Position numbers and translations under genes: made by a program. From contig ONYW01000007.1 of assembly GCA_900322215.1 (NCBI GenBank), forward strand, positions 1-45,255: a DNA stretch of 45,255 bases, written 5' to 3'. Shown in pieces: positions 8,415 to 15,257 of the stretch. Source of the stretch: an uncultured Eubacteriales bacterium. Its GTDB lineage: Bacteria; Bacillota; Clostridia; Christensenellales; CAG-917. The first letter of the stretch is position 1. Each line of letters starts with the position of its first letter. Under the pieces are notes generated by a model. That model had not been told where the DNA came from. It saw nothing but the letters and a program-made list of their open reading frames with translations, and made no database searches.

Positions 8415-8443
8415 TTGACAATAATAAAATATTGTGCTAATAT
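8415..8443 (+). promoter_or_regulatory. Promoter of tracrRNA (and probably cas9)
   Basis: TTGACA at 8415-8420 and TAATAT at 8438-8443 are separated by exactly 17 bases, a near-consensus sigma-A promoter. Transcription should start at about 8450, a few bases before the anti-repeat. No second promoter is visible between the tracrRNA terminator and cas9, so this one probably serves both. The rest of 8294-8414 has no gene that I can support. Confidence 0.85.
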
Positions 8444-8449
8444 AACGAT

Positions 8450-8550
8450 AACCTTTTATACCATACCAAAATTTAAGAGGTTACTAAAACAAGGGAGTAA
8501 TCCCGAAAAGCTCTATCCCTTGATGTCGCTCATCAAGGGATATCTTTTTT
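8450..8550 (+). ncRNA. tracrRNA of the Cas9 system
   Basis: The anti-repeat at 8455-8490 matches 30 of 36 positions of the CRISPR repeat as written on the plus strand. Three of the six differences still give G-U pairs with the crRNA. Two adjacent real mismatches (8481-8482) make a small internal loop eight bases from the end, leaving ACTAAAAC as the lower stem. A short nexus-like hairpin follows (GGGA 8493-8496 with TCCC 8501-8504). Last is an 11-bp terminal hairpin, ATCCCTTGATG (8515-8525) with CATCAAGGGAT (8531-8541), and six T residues. This is the standard tracrRNA order: anti-repeat, nexus, terminator hairpin. The cas9 ribosome binding site begins on the next base. Confidence 0.88.
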
Positions 8551-8560
8551 AGGAGACAAT

Positions 8561-9637
8561 ATGTACAGATTAGGCTTAGACATCGGTATTAAATCAGTCG
8601 GATGGAGTGTTTTGGAATGCGATGAAAACGGTGAACCAACGAAAATATTGGCGCTCAATTCACGAATTTTTGATGCTGCGGAAGTGCCTAAAACAGGTGC
8701 TTCTTTGGCGGAACCTCGCAGAACGGCAAGAGGAACACGTCGTCGTCTTCGCAGGAAAGTGGCGCGTTTAGCCTATATAAGGTCTCTATTTGAACTTAAT
8801 AATATATTTATATTTGATAATAGTGACGGATTGCAAATAAAAGATGAATATAAGTATATAAATGTCTTATCAAAACGAGTAGAGGCGCTTGACAATTATG
8901 TCAGCGAAGAGGAATTTGCAAGAGTTTTATATTCTATTGCGCGTCACAGGGGATTTAAGAGCAACAAAAAGAAAGGCGCACAAGGCAAAGAAGACGGAGA
9001 ATTGACCGCTTCCATCAAAAAAAATGCAGATAAAATGCACGAACTCGGATACCGCACAATTGGCGAAATGCTTCTTAAAGAGTATCAGCAAAAAGGCGAG
9101 GCTGTACACAATAAGGGCGGAGATTATTCAAAGTGCATTGCGCGCGACGATTTGGAAAGCGAAATCAGATTGTTGTTTGCAAAACAAAAAGAATTTGGCA
9201 ATTCATTTGCAACCGATGAAAATCTTGAAAAGTTTTTAGGATATTTTTCAAAACAGCGTTCATTTGATGAGGGCCCCGGTCCGGGTAGCCAGTATTCAGG
9301 CAGTCACCCTGTGAGAAAATGCACGTTCTATAACGACTTGTATTGCGCGGCAAAAGGGACTTATTCAAACGAACTTGCTACAGCGTTACAAAAAATAAAC
9401 AATTTGAAACTCATAATTGACGGTGAGTCGGAACCGCGTTCGTTGACACGCGAACAAAGAGAACAAATTATTGCTCGCGTACATGAAGAAAAAGACGGAT
9501 TGACTTATAAAAAGGTGCGTGATCTTTTAGGCTATAAAAAAGACGAGAACATGAGATTCAATGTTCTCAATTATAGCGTGCGCAAAAAAAATGAAAAAAG
9601 ACGGTACGGAAGAAACTCCAAATCCGTTCAAATGTGA
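8561..9637 (+). CDS. cas9: Cas9, N-terminal part (frameshifted; native sequence ends near 9583)
   Basis: This is the N-terminal part of an RNA-guided DNA endonuclease. RuvC-I reads YRLGLDIGIKSVGW with catalytic Asp7. The Arg-rich bridge helix follows at about residues 52-75 (EPRRTARGTRRRLRRKVARL), with REC-lobe sequence after it (VLYSIARHRGFKSNKKK). The family sequence runs through SVR (residue 341), where an A8 tract at 9584-9591 throws the frame off; the remaining 17 codons to the TGA at 9635-9637 are out-of-frame noise. The ribosome binding site AGGAG at 8551-8555 directly follows the tracrRNA terminator. The codon use is more AT-rich than in the host genes on either side. Removing one base joins this part to the next frame for a protein of 1119 residues, in the size range of type II-C Cas9. 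Confidence 0.9.
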   Translation: MYRLGLDIGIKSVGWSVLECDENGEPTKILALNSRIFDAAEVPKTGASLAEPRRTARGTRRRLRRKVARLAYIRSLFELNNIFIFDNSDGLQIKDEYKYINVLSKRVEALDNYVSEEEFARVLYSIARHRGFKSNKKKGAQGKEDGELTASIKKNADKMHELGYRTIGEMLLKEYQQKGEAVHNKGGDYSKCIARDDLESEIRLLFAKQKEFGNSFATDENLEKFLGYFSKQRSFDEGPGPGSQYSGSHPVRKCTFYNDLYCAAKGTYSNELATALQKINNLKLIIDGESEPRSLTREQREQIIARVHEEKDGLTYKKVRDLLGYKKDENMRFNVLNYSVRKKNEKRRYGRNSKSVQM

Positions 9638-11921
9638 AGAGGCAAAGTTTATATCTCTTGCAAACAGCAACAAAATCAAGAATTGTTTGAGAGAAGAACT
9701 CAAAAACAATATAGAAGTCGTTGATGCCATAGCGGAGATTTGCACAAAATACACAAGCGAGAATTTGTTTAGAAAAGCAATAATTGACAGCAATTTGCTC
9801 AATGGAATACTCACTGAAGAGGAGATAGTCAAACTTCTTGACATAGATATGACCGGATATGGGCATTTGTCTCTTAGAGCGTTGAGGGAAATTTTGCCAT
9901 ACCTTCAAGAGGGTTACGTGTACAGTGAGGCTTGCAAAAAAGCAGGACACAATCATTCGCAATTCGATACAAGCAAGTCAAAATATCTCGGCAAAAACGA
10001 TGACGTCAGAGCGCAAATTGATGAAGTCACTTCTCCTGTTGTAAAACGTGCATTGTCTCAAACAATCAAGGTGGTCGATGCGATTATTCGCAAATACGGC
10101 AGCCCTTTTGCTGTAAACATAGAACTTGCACGTGATATGTCACAAACGCGTCAGGAACGAGATAAAGCCGACAAAGAGAATCGTGATCGCGCGGCGGATA
10201 ACGAGAGAATAAAGGCAAAGTTGGAGGGAGAGTTTAACGTAAGAATAAGTTCTACCAATTTGCTGAAGTATAAATTGTATGAAGAGCAAAACGGAAAGTG
10301 TGCATACAGTGGAGAAACAATTGATTTGAACAAACTGTTTGCAGACGACAAGTATTGTGAAATCGACCATATCATCCCTTACAGTCGTTCGTTTGACGAC
10401 AGTTTCAACAATAAAGTGCTTGTGTTGTCAAAGGAAAACCAAAACAAGCGAGATTCTATACCATACGAGTATTTTACAAGAATTGGCAGGAACTGGGAAG
10501 AGTTTGAGGGTTTTGTCAAGACCACGTTCAAGTATAACAGGCGAAAAGCAGAATTGTTGCTCAAGAAGAAGGCAGATGAAGAGGGTTGGAAAACGCGCGC
10601 CCTCAATGATACTCGCTATGCTTCAAGAATGTTGACAAATCTTGTAAAGGATCATCTTTTGTTTGATGAAAAGTCAAAAAATCGTCCTGTTTTGAGTGTC
10701 AATGGCAAAATAACATCTTACCTGCGCAGATTTTGGGGTATTCAAAAAATAAGAGAGGACGGAGACAAGCATCATGCTGTTGATGCAACGATTATTGCGT
10801 GCGTTTCGTCGGGTATAATTCAAAAACTTACAAATTACAATTATGTCAAAGAATCTCGCAACATGAAAAACGGCGAGTATGTGCTTGAAGACGGCGAACT
10901 TGTCTCTTCCGAATACTATGACAAACATAGCAATCTTGTCTTGCCATATCCATATCCAAAATTCAGAGACGAACTTATTGCAAGAGTTGCGGACAATGCC
11001 GTTGAGATGGAAATCAAACTCAGAGACATAGGCATGGACGACGAATATGTCAGTGCAGCAAAGCCGATAGTTGTAAGTCGTATGCCACATAGAAAAGTAA
11101 AGGGCACTATGCACGAGGCGACGGTTTGGAGTTCTAAATATATTGACAATGACAATACAAAAATCCATGACGGCGAAAGCATTCTTGTCAAACGTACGCC
11201 AATAGAAAACCTTAAACTTAAAAACGGAGAAATCGAAAACTATTTTAATCCTGAAAGCGATAAACTCCTTTACGATGCCATAAAACAACGTTTGAAAGAC
11301 TTTGATAACGACGGCAAGAAGGCATTTGCGGAGCCTCTTTATAAACCGTGTGCAAGCGGACAAGGCAATATTGTCCGGACGGTTAAGACGTTTGAAAAAT
11401 ACTATGGTGGAGGAATGCAAATAGACAAAAACAAAGGTGTTGTCGCAAATGGCTCTATGGTGCGCGTCGACCTATATTCAAAAGACGGAAAATATTATGG
11501 CGTGCCTGTTTACACTGCAGATGTCTACAAAGGAGTTTTGCCAAATCGTGCTTCAACAGCAGGAAAAGCACGTAAAGATTGGAGAGTGATTGATGACACT
11601 TACACATTTGAAATGTCAATTTATCCAAACGACCTTTTGCATATTGAGAGCAAAAAAGAAATTACATTGAATAAGGACTTAAAAAATGAATTTAGTCCTA
11701 AATCTGACGAGTATTGCTTCACTAAAGGTTTAGTATATTATAATATGTTTGATATTTCTGGTGCTCGCTTTACAATAGAAGATACAACAGGATGTTATAA
11801 AGGGAGAACCGCTATACAAGGACTTGCAAAAATTACGAAGTGTGAAATAGATGTGCTTGGAAATGTTGTAGAAATCAAGAATAAACCAAAAGCACCGCAG
11901 CCGCTTTGCATGAAAAAATAA
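9561..11921 (+). CDS. cas9: Cas9, C-terminal part (RuvC-II, HNH, RuvC-III, PAM-interacting region)
   Basis: The true Cas9 sequence in this frame begins near 9585 (KKMKKDGTEETP); the first eight residues from the ATG at 9561 are out-of-frame to Cas9. In the joined numbering RuvC-II (VNIELARDMS) has Glu521. The HNH domain (CEIDHIIPYSRSFDDSFNNK) has His603 and an Asn near 617. RuvC-III (DKHHAVDAT) has His738 and Asp741. About 380 further residues make the PAM-interacting part. All catalytic residues are intact, so the frameshift is the only visible defect. It overlaps the N-terminal frame by 77 bases. No cas1, cas2, csn2 or cas4 follows, only a terminator and the array, which fits II-C apart from the missing adaptation genes. 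Confidence 0.9.
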   Translation: MFSIIACAKKMKKDGTEETPNPFKCEEAKFISLANSNKIKNCLREELKNNIEVVDAIAEICTKYTSENLFRKAIIDSNLLNGILTEEEIVKLLDIDMTGYGHLSLRALREILPYLQEGYVYSEACKKAGHNHSQFDTSKSKYLGKNDDVRAQIDEVTSPVVKRALSQTIKVVDAIIRKYGSPFAVNIELARDMSQTRQERDKADKENRDRAADNERIKAKLEGEFNVRISSTNLLKYKLYEEQNGKCAYSGETIDLNKLFADDKYCEIDHIIPYSRSFDDSFNNKVLVLSKENQNKRDSIPYEYFTRIGRNWEEFEGFVKTTFKYNRRKAELLLKKKADEEGWKTRALNDTRYASRMLTNLVKDHLLFDEKSKNRPVLSVNGKITSYLRRFWGIQKIREDGDKHHAVDATIIACVSSGIIQKLTNYNYVKESRNMKNGEYVLEDGELVSSEYYDKHSNLVLPYPYPKFRDELIARVADNAVEMEIKLRDIGMDDEYVSAAKPIVVSRMPHRKVKGTMHEATVWSSKYIDNDNTKIHDGESILVKRTPIENLKLKNGEIENYFNPESDKLLYDAIKQRLKDFDNDGKKAFAEPLYKPCASGQGNIVRTVKTFEKYYGGGMQIDKNKGVVANGSMVRVDLYSKDGKYYGVPVYTADVYKGVLPNRASTAGKARKDWRVIDDTYTFEMSIYPNDLLHIESKKEITLNKDLKNEFSPKSDEYCFTKGLVYYNMFDISGARFTIEDTTGCYKGRTAIQGLAKITKCEIDVLGNVVEIKNKPKAPQPLCMKK

Positions 11922-12017
11922 AGTATGGGATATATCAATGTGTTTTTGTCAAAACCATGCAAATTGTTTGTGAAAAACAATCAAATTTTTTGAAAAATCC
12001 AGCGATATGATTATAAC

Positions 12018-12055
12018 AAAAACGCAGTAAACAGTGAGGTTTACTGCGTTTTTGT
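12018..12055. terminator. Bidirectional terminator between cas9 and the CRISPR array
   Basis: A perfect 15-bp stem, AAAAACGCAGTAAAC (12018-12032) with GTTTACTGCGTTTTT (12039-12053), has a 6-base loop and TTTTTGTT on either strand. It should stop cas9 transcripts from the left and leftward array transcripts from the right. Confidence 0.9.
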
Positions 12056-12064
12056 TCGTTCCCT

Positions 12065-12428
12065 ATTATACCATACCAAAACCTAAAATGGAACTAAAAC
12101 CTTAAAAGCCTTATAAGCCTCGCACCTGTCATTATACCATACCAAAACCTAAAAGGGAACTAAAACTACGACATAGTCAGAGTGCAGGGCGGAAAGATTA
12201 TACCATACCAAAACCTAAAAGGGAACTAAAACGCCTTGACGTAGTTCCACTTTGCACGTATAATTATACCATACCAAGACCTAAAAGGGAACTAAAACTT
12301 GACGTTTCCGTTCAAGTCCATAAAAATTTATACCATACCAAAACTTAAAAGGGAACTAAAACCGTACTTCATAACTCCACCCCATATTCTCTATTATACC
12401 ATACCAAAACCTAAAATGGAACTAAAAT
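12065..12428 (-). CRISPR. CRISPR array, six 36-bp repeats and five spacers
   Basis: Repeats lie at 12065-12100, 12131-12166, 12197-12232, 12263-12298, 12327-12362 and 12393-12428. Four spacers are 30 bp and the one at 12299-12326 is 28 bp. The repeat read on the minus strand starts GTTTTAGTTCC and ends TATGGTATAAT. This orientation is set by the tracrRNA anti-repeat and by the GTTTTAG start typical of type II. The repeats vary slightly: the first and last have TGG instead of GGG near position 26, the fourth has one A-to-G change, the fifth has two changes, and the sixth ends in T instead of C. Every repeat except the fifth keeps TGGTATAAT at its crRNA-sense 3' end, an extended -10 promoter. 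By eye no spacer matches elsewhere in the window. Confidence 0.97.
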
Positions 12429-12540
12429 CTATGGTTTAATAACAAAGAAGTTCCCTCATATTTTAACTATGAAAATGTCAAGAAATAATGCGAAAAATTT
12501 TGAATATTTTTGAAAAATGCTAAAATAAAGACGTTGGAGA
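12429..12540 (-). promoter_or_regulatory. Possible CRISPR leader
   Basis: This AT-rich stretch adjoins the repeat that is promoter-proximal if the array is read leftward. A minus-strand TTGACA is present at 12481-12476, but the best -10 (TATGAG) lies only 15 bases away, so the promoter call is weak. No open reading frame is supported here. Confidence 0.35.
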
Positions 12541-12574
12541 CTTTTGTATCGGCAAAATTTTGCCGATACAAAAG
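12541..12574. repeat. 34-bp perfect palindrome
   Basis: CTTTTGTATCGGCAAAA is followed directly by its exact reverse complement with no spacer. It lies between the presumed CRISPR leader and the IS30 element. It has no flanking T run of its own, so a terminator is less likely than a protein-binding or cruciform site. Its role is unknown. Confidence 0.8.
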
Positions 12575-12612
12575 GACTTGACAGCAAACTCAAATAATAA
12601 ATTATATGCTAA

Positions 12613-12641
12613 AATACAAGCCTTTGGCTTGTTATTTTAAT
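12613..12641. terminator. Terminator-like hairpin downstream of the IS30 transposase
   Basis: CAAGCC and GGCTTG pair across a TTT loop and are extended by AAAATA and TATTTT with one extra T. T-rich sequence follows on both strands. It would stop leftward transcripts from the transposase before they reach the CRISPR region. Confidence 0.6.
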
Positions 12642-12651
12642 TTATGAAATT

Positions 12652-12690
12652 TTGACCCAGGAACGCAACGCCGGTTGTTCGCCTCGTTGC
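12652..12690. repeat. Dispersed repeat, divergent copy a (TTGACCCAGGAAC core)
   Basis: It shares the TTGACCCAGGAAC start and scattered later positions (TTCGC, CGTTGC) with the near-identical copies at 17775-17820 and 22981-23026. A shorter fourth copy is at 14137-14148. This copy borders the transposase gene. Confidence 0.6.
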
Positions 12691-13819
12691 AAACTAAACA
12701 TTTATTTTTGCCAACTCGTTTTGAAAGACTTCTTCGGAAGAAGCCCAATTCAATATCTTTCTTGGGTAAGTATTAAACCAAGTTTCAACGGCGCGGATTT
12801 CTTCTGCGGTAAACTTGGCAAAATCTGTCCCTTTCGGCAACTTCCGACGGATCTCTCGATTTATTCTTTCATTCGTGCCACGTTCATAACTGCTATATGG
12901 GTGACAATAATAAACCGAGAGACGTTTCCGTTTCCCAAAGATAGATTTTTCCATACCGCAAAAGTCTTGAAATTCGCTCCCGTTGTCAACGGTTATCGTC
13001 TTGAACACCGCAGGGAATCTCTTTCCGAAACGTCTTTCTAAAACGTTCAAACAATGTATGACGGTTTCAGTCTTTTTGTTTGGTATAGGGAAGATGATTT
13101 CTTTTCGTGTCAGTCTTTCGCTTAAAACCAACAACGCCGATTTAGACGGTCCGCACACACAGTCCATTTCCCAATGCCCAAATGTATTTCTTTCGTTTAT
13201 CTCTGACGGACGTTTCTCTATGCTCGCGCCTTTTGAAATACGCTTTGCAACAACTCTTCGTTTTCTATGCTTTTTCTGCTTGCCGGGAAGATCCGCAAGA
13301 GACAAAGAAAGAAATACGCCCTTGGAAATATAACTGTAAAGTGTTGCAGGACAAATCGTCGTGTTGAATTTTAATCCCTTATGCTTAATCTCTCCGAGAA
13401 CAGCACAAGGCGAAAGACGGTCTCTACCTATACGTTTTTCTAAATAGTTGGCAAACTCAAAATCGTTGCCTATTTTGAGCGGTGCGCCGTGAGAAGTCAT
13501 GTTCATACGGTACTTATCAAACGCAAGTTCAGCACTATATTGTGTTTTTGTTGTGTAGTACTTATCGCCTAACCAATCATAGCGCGTTTTTGTGTGTTCA
13601 TACGCTCCACGCTTGATTTCACGATAGACGGTTGAAATATGCACGCCGAGTTTGACGGCAATTTCTTGTTTTGAAAGTTTTGTTTTGAGATATGCTTCGA
13701 GTTGAAGACGTTGTGTCCAAGTCAAATGCTTAAAAGTTCGTTTCATCTTTTATCACCCCCTACACTTGACATTTTCGGTATAAAAAAATAGAAAGCCTTA
13801 CCACAACTTTCTATTGCAA
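12687..13819 (-). mobile_element. IS30-family insertion sequence (ends tentative)
   Basis: The transposase gene at 12694-13746 is bounded by weakly matching inverted ends, TTGCAAACTAAAC (12687-12699) and, on the other strand, TTGCAATAGAAAG from 13819 leftward. About 13 of 24 positions agree over the longer end, which is poor, and no target duplication could be recognised. The implied length of about 1.13 kb is usual for the family. The true ends could differ, and the transposase could instead belong to the neighbouring phage element. Confidence 0.35.
12694..13746 (-). CDS. IS30-family transposase
   Basis: The 350-residue protein starts MKRTFKHLTWTQRLQLEAYL and has an N-terminal helix-turn-helix (KQEIAVKLGVHISTVYREIK) typical of IS30. 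A DDE catalytic core follows: FGHWEMDCVCG holds the first Asp, ITVDNGSEFQDF the second, and a Glu lies in SYERGTNERINREIRRKLPKG. Length and motif order are complete, so it is probably active. It lies between the CRISPR array and the phage-like region. IS30-type DDE transposases are known to serve as integration enzymes in some filamentous phages (for example Spiroplasma phages), so it could be either a plain IS or the prophage's integrase. No other integrase is present in the island. Confidence 0.95.
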   Translation of the reverse strand: MKRTFKHLTWTQRLQLEAYLKTKLSKQEIAVKLGVHISTVYREIKRGAYEHTKTRYDWLGDKYYTTKTQYSAELAFDKYRMNMTSHGAPLKIGNDFEFANYLEKRIGRDRLSPCAVLGEIKHKGLKFNTTICPATLYSYISKGVFLSLSLADLPGKQKKHRKRRVVAKRISKGASIEKRPSEINERNTFGHWEMDCVCGPSKSALLVLSERLTRKEIIFPIPNKKTETVIHCLNVLERRFGKRFPAVFKTITVDNGSEFQDFCGMEKSIFGKRKRLSVYYCHPYSSYERGTNERINREIRRKLPKGTDFAKFTAEEIRAVETWFNTYPRKILNWASSEEVFQNELAKINV

Positions 13820-13907
13820 ACACTTTTCAAAGATTAAATTTTCACTACCCAGTCGAGAGTGTATCAAAAACGACTTCAAAAAGTCAAGCAAATACACAAA
13901 AATTATT

Positions 13908-14258
13908 TCAAGGTTTGCCACCTTGACCGCTTGGGGTTGTCAACCCCAAACCCCTGAATATTCGCCATACAGGCAGGGAGAGCAGTACAAATGCCTGCTC
14001 TCTGACGAGAGATTATCTTTCAGTTTCAGCCGTCAAGCATTTTCGATTCCGATACCGAAAATTTTTTGCAAGCAAAAAGTTTTTCCAAAATACTTGACCG
14101 CCGACCAACTATAAAGCAAGAAACAAACAACGTTGATTGACCCAGGAATGTGACTTCGATTTTTGACGGCGCTGATTGGCGCAGCTGTGCAAAGCCAAAG
14201 AAAAAACACGGTTGACACGCTAAACCGCTTGTTGTCAATCCGTGTTATTTTTCTTATG
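13908..14258. other. Hairpin-rich non-coding region at the left side of the prophage
   Basis: Several inverted repeats follow in 350 bp. They are TCAAGGT/ACCTTGA (13908-13926), a 19-bp palindrome TTGGGGTTGTCAACCCCAA (13931-13949), GAGAGCAG/CTGCTCTC (13978-14002), AAAATTTTTTGC/GCAAAAAGTTTT (14059-14084, one G-T) and a long imperfect stem around ACACGG...CCGTGT (about 14203-14258). There is no credible gene. In filamentous phages the intergenic region holds such hairpins as packaging signal and replication origins; that role is inferred from position and structure. Confidence 0.5.
14137..14148. repeat. Dispersed repeat, short copy b (TTGACCCAGGAA core)
   Basis: Only the 12-bp TTGACCCAGGAA core is clearly shared with the copies at 12652, 17775 and 22981. 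It lies inside the hairpin-rich region. Confidence 0.45.
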
Positions 14259-14326
14259 TCTTTGTTATTGCTTTTAAAAATCCTATATGTTATTATATTG
14301 CCAGTCTTTGAAAGGAGAACAACATT

Positions 14327-14986
14327 ATGGAAGAATTAAAATGCCCGATTTGTGGCGAACCTACTAACGTATATATGGGAAATGCAAGAAAAGACCATCT
14401 TTGCCGTAAGCACGCAAAAGAACTTAAAGACGGTTTAATTGAACAATGTCAGGATTGTGGCAAATGGCACAAAGCTAGCGAAGAATGCGAATGCAAAAAA
14501 CACAATTCAGAAAAATTGACATGTTTAATTTGCGGTAAACCATCAAATGGCAAACATTTCTGTCTTGATTGCTGGAAAAAATACAAAGACAAATCTATTG
14601 ATTTGAGAATAAATAATTGTTCGGAAACAGAAGTTTTAGACCAATACGGAAACCTTACAATAGAATGTGATGACGGCAGAAAAGTAAGAAGCAGAGCAGA
14701 AGCTTTAATCAGTAATTTTTTTTATAACAACAAAATACGTTCAGTATATGAAAAAACAATTTACTATGAAGAAGACGGAACTAACAAAACTCTGCACCCA
14801 GATTTTTATCTGCCCGACTATGATATTTATATCGAATATTGCGAACTCACGAATAAACCATACTTAAAAAAGAAAGAGTATACGCAAAACTTATACGAAA
14901 AATTAGGTTTCAAGGTCATTATAATGGACGATAAAGACTTAAATAGCATAGCAGGTTGCTTAAAACCTAAACTAAAAATCAATTAA
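14327..14986 (+). CDS. Zinc-finger protein with a PD-(D/E)XK nuclease-like domain
   Basis: The 219-residue protein starts with several Cys pairs (CPICGEP, CQDCGKWH, CECKKH, CLICGKPSNGKHFCLDCWKK), pointing to three or more zinc-binding knuckles in residues 5-85. The C-terminal half has the pattern of a small restriction-fold nuclease: VRSRAEALISNFFYNNKI, then HPDFYLPDYDIYIEYCEL, then a helix with LYEKLGFKVIIM. The spaced E...D...E-x-C order resembles PD-(D/E)XK domains, but I cannot name a family. The ribosome binding site is AAAGGAG, 11 bases before the ATG. It is oriented opposite to the phage operon and ends at a shared terminator, so it may be phage cargo such as a defence or exclusion gene. 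Confidence 0.65.
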   Translation: MEELKCPICGEPTNVYMGNARKDHLCRKHAKELKDGLIEQCQDCGKWHKASEECECKKHNSEKLTCLICGKPSNGKHFCLDCWKKYKDKSIDLRINNCSETEVLDQYGNLTIECDDGRKVRSRAEALISNFFYNNKIRSVYEKTIYYEEDGTNKTLHPDFYLPDYDIYIEYCELTNKPYLKKKEYTQNLYEKLGFKVIIMDDKDLNSIAGCLKPKLKIN

Positions 14987-14988
14987 AA

Positions 14989-15013
14989 AAAAGAGCCAAA
15001 CGGCTCTTTTATT
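14989..15013. terminator. Bidirectional terminator between convergent genes
   Basis: AAAAGAGCC (14989-14997) and GGCTCTTTT (15002-15010) pair perfectly around AAAC. A/T runs on both sides let it serve the plus-strand nuclease-like gene and the leftward phage operon. Confidence 0.85.
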
Positions 15014-15245
15014 TTATTTTCAAAATTCTTTTATTATAAAACTCTTGAAAGCCGTCGACAGCACCCTTATAAAATTCTCGTTCTTTCTTTGTGAGTTTTT
15101 TATTTTTGCGCCGTCCGTCTTTAAGATACTTTTCACAAATCATACTTGCTTTATCGCATTGACGAATACCATATTCGCCATAGACCTTGACTTTGTTCCT
15201 AAAAATTGCAAAACCCCAACGTCTGCCTTTTTCATAATCATTCAT
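15009..15245 (-). CDS. Small basic protein, last gene of the phage operon
   Basis: The 78-residue protein is rich in Lys and Arg (GRRWGFAIFRNKVKVYG, then KYLKDGRRKNKKLTKKERE) with no membrane segment or signal. I do not recognise the family. A very strong ribosome binding site (AAGGAGGTGA on the minus strand) precedes its ATG. It starts 12 bases after the Zot-like gene, so the two are surely cotranscribed. Its stop codon lies inside the bidirectional terminator. A DNA-binding or regulatory role is possible but not shown. Confidence 0.7.
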   Translation of the reverse strand: MNDYEKGRRWGFAIFRNKVKVYGEYGIRQCDKASMICEKYLKDGRRKNKKLTKKEREFYKGAVDGFQEFYNKRILKIK

Positions 15246-15257
15246 AAAATCACCTCC

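Noticed and set aside
8455..8490. An isolated degenerate CRISPR repeat upstream of cas9
   Set aside because: It is the tracrRNA anti-repeat: it sits between a promoter and a hairpin-terminator and differs from the repeat mostly at positions that still allow G-U pairing.
12101..12392. A CRISPR spacer targeting the neighbouring prophage
   Set aside because: Reading each of the five spacers in both orientations against 13-26 kb, I found no match. This was by eye only; a BLAST of the spacers would settle it.
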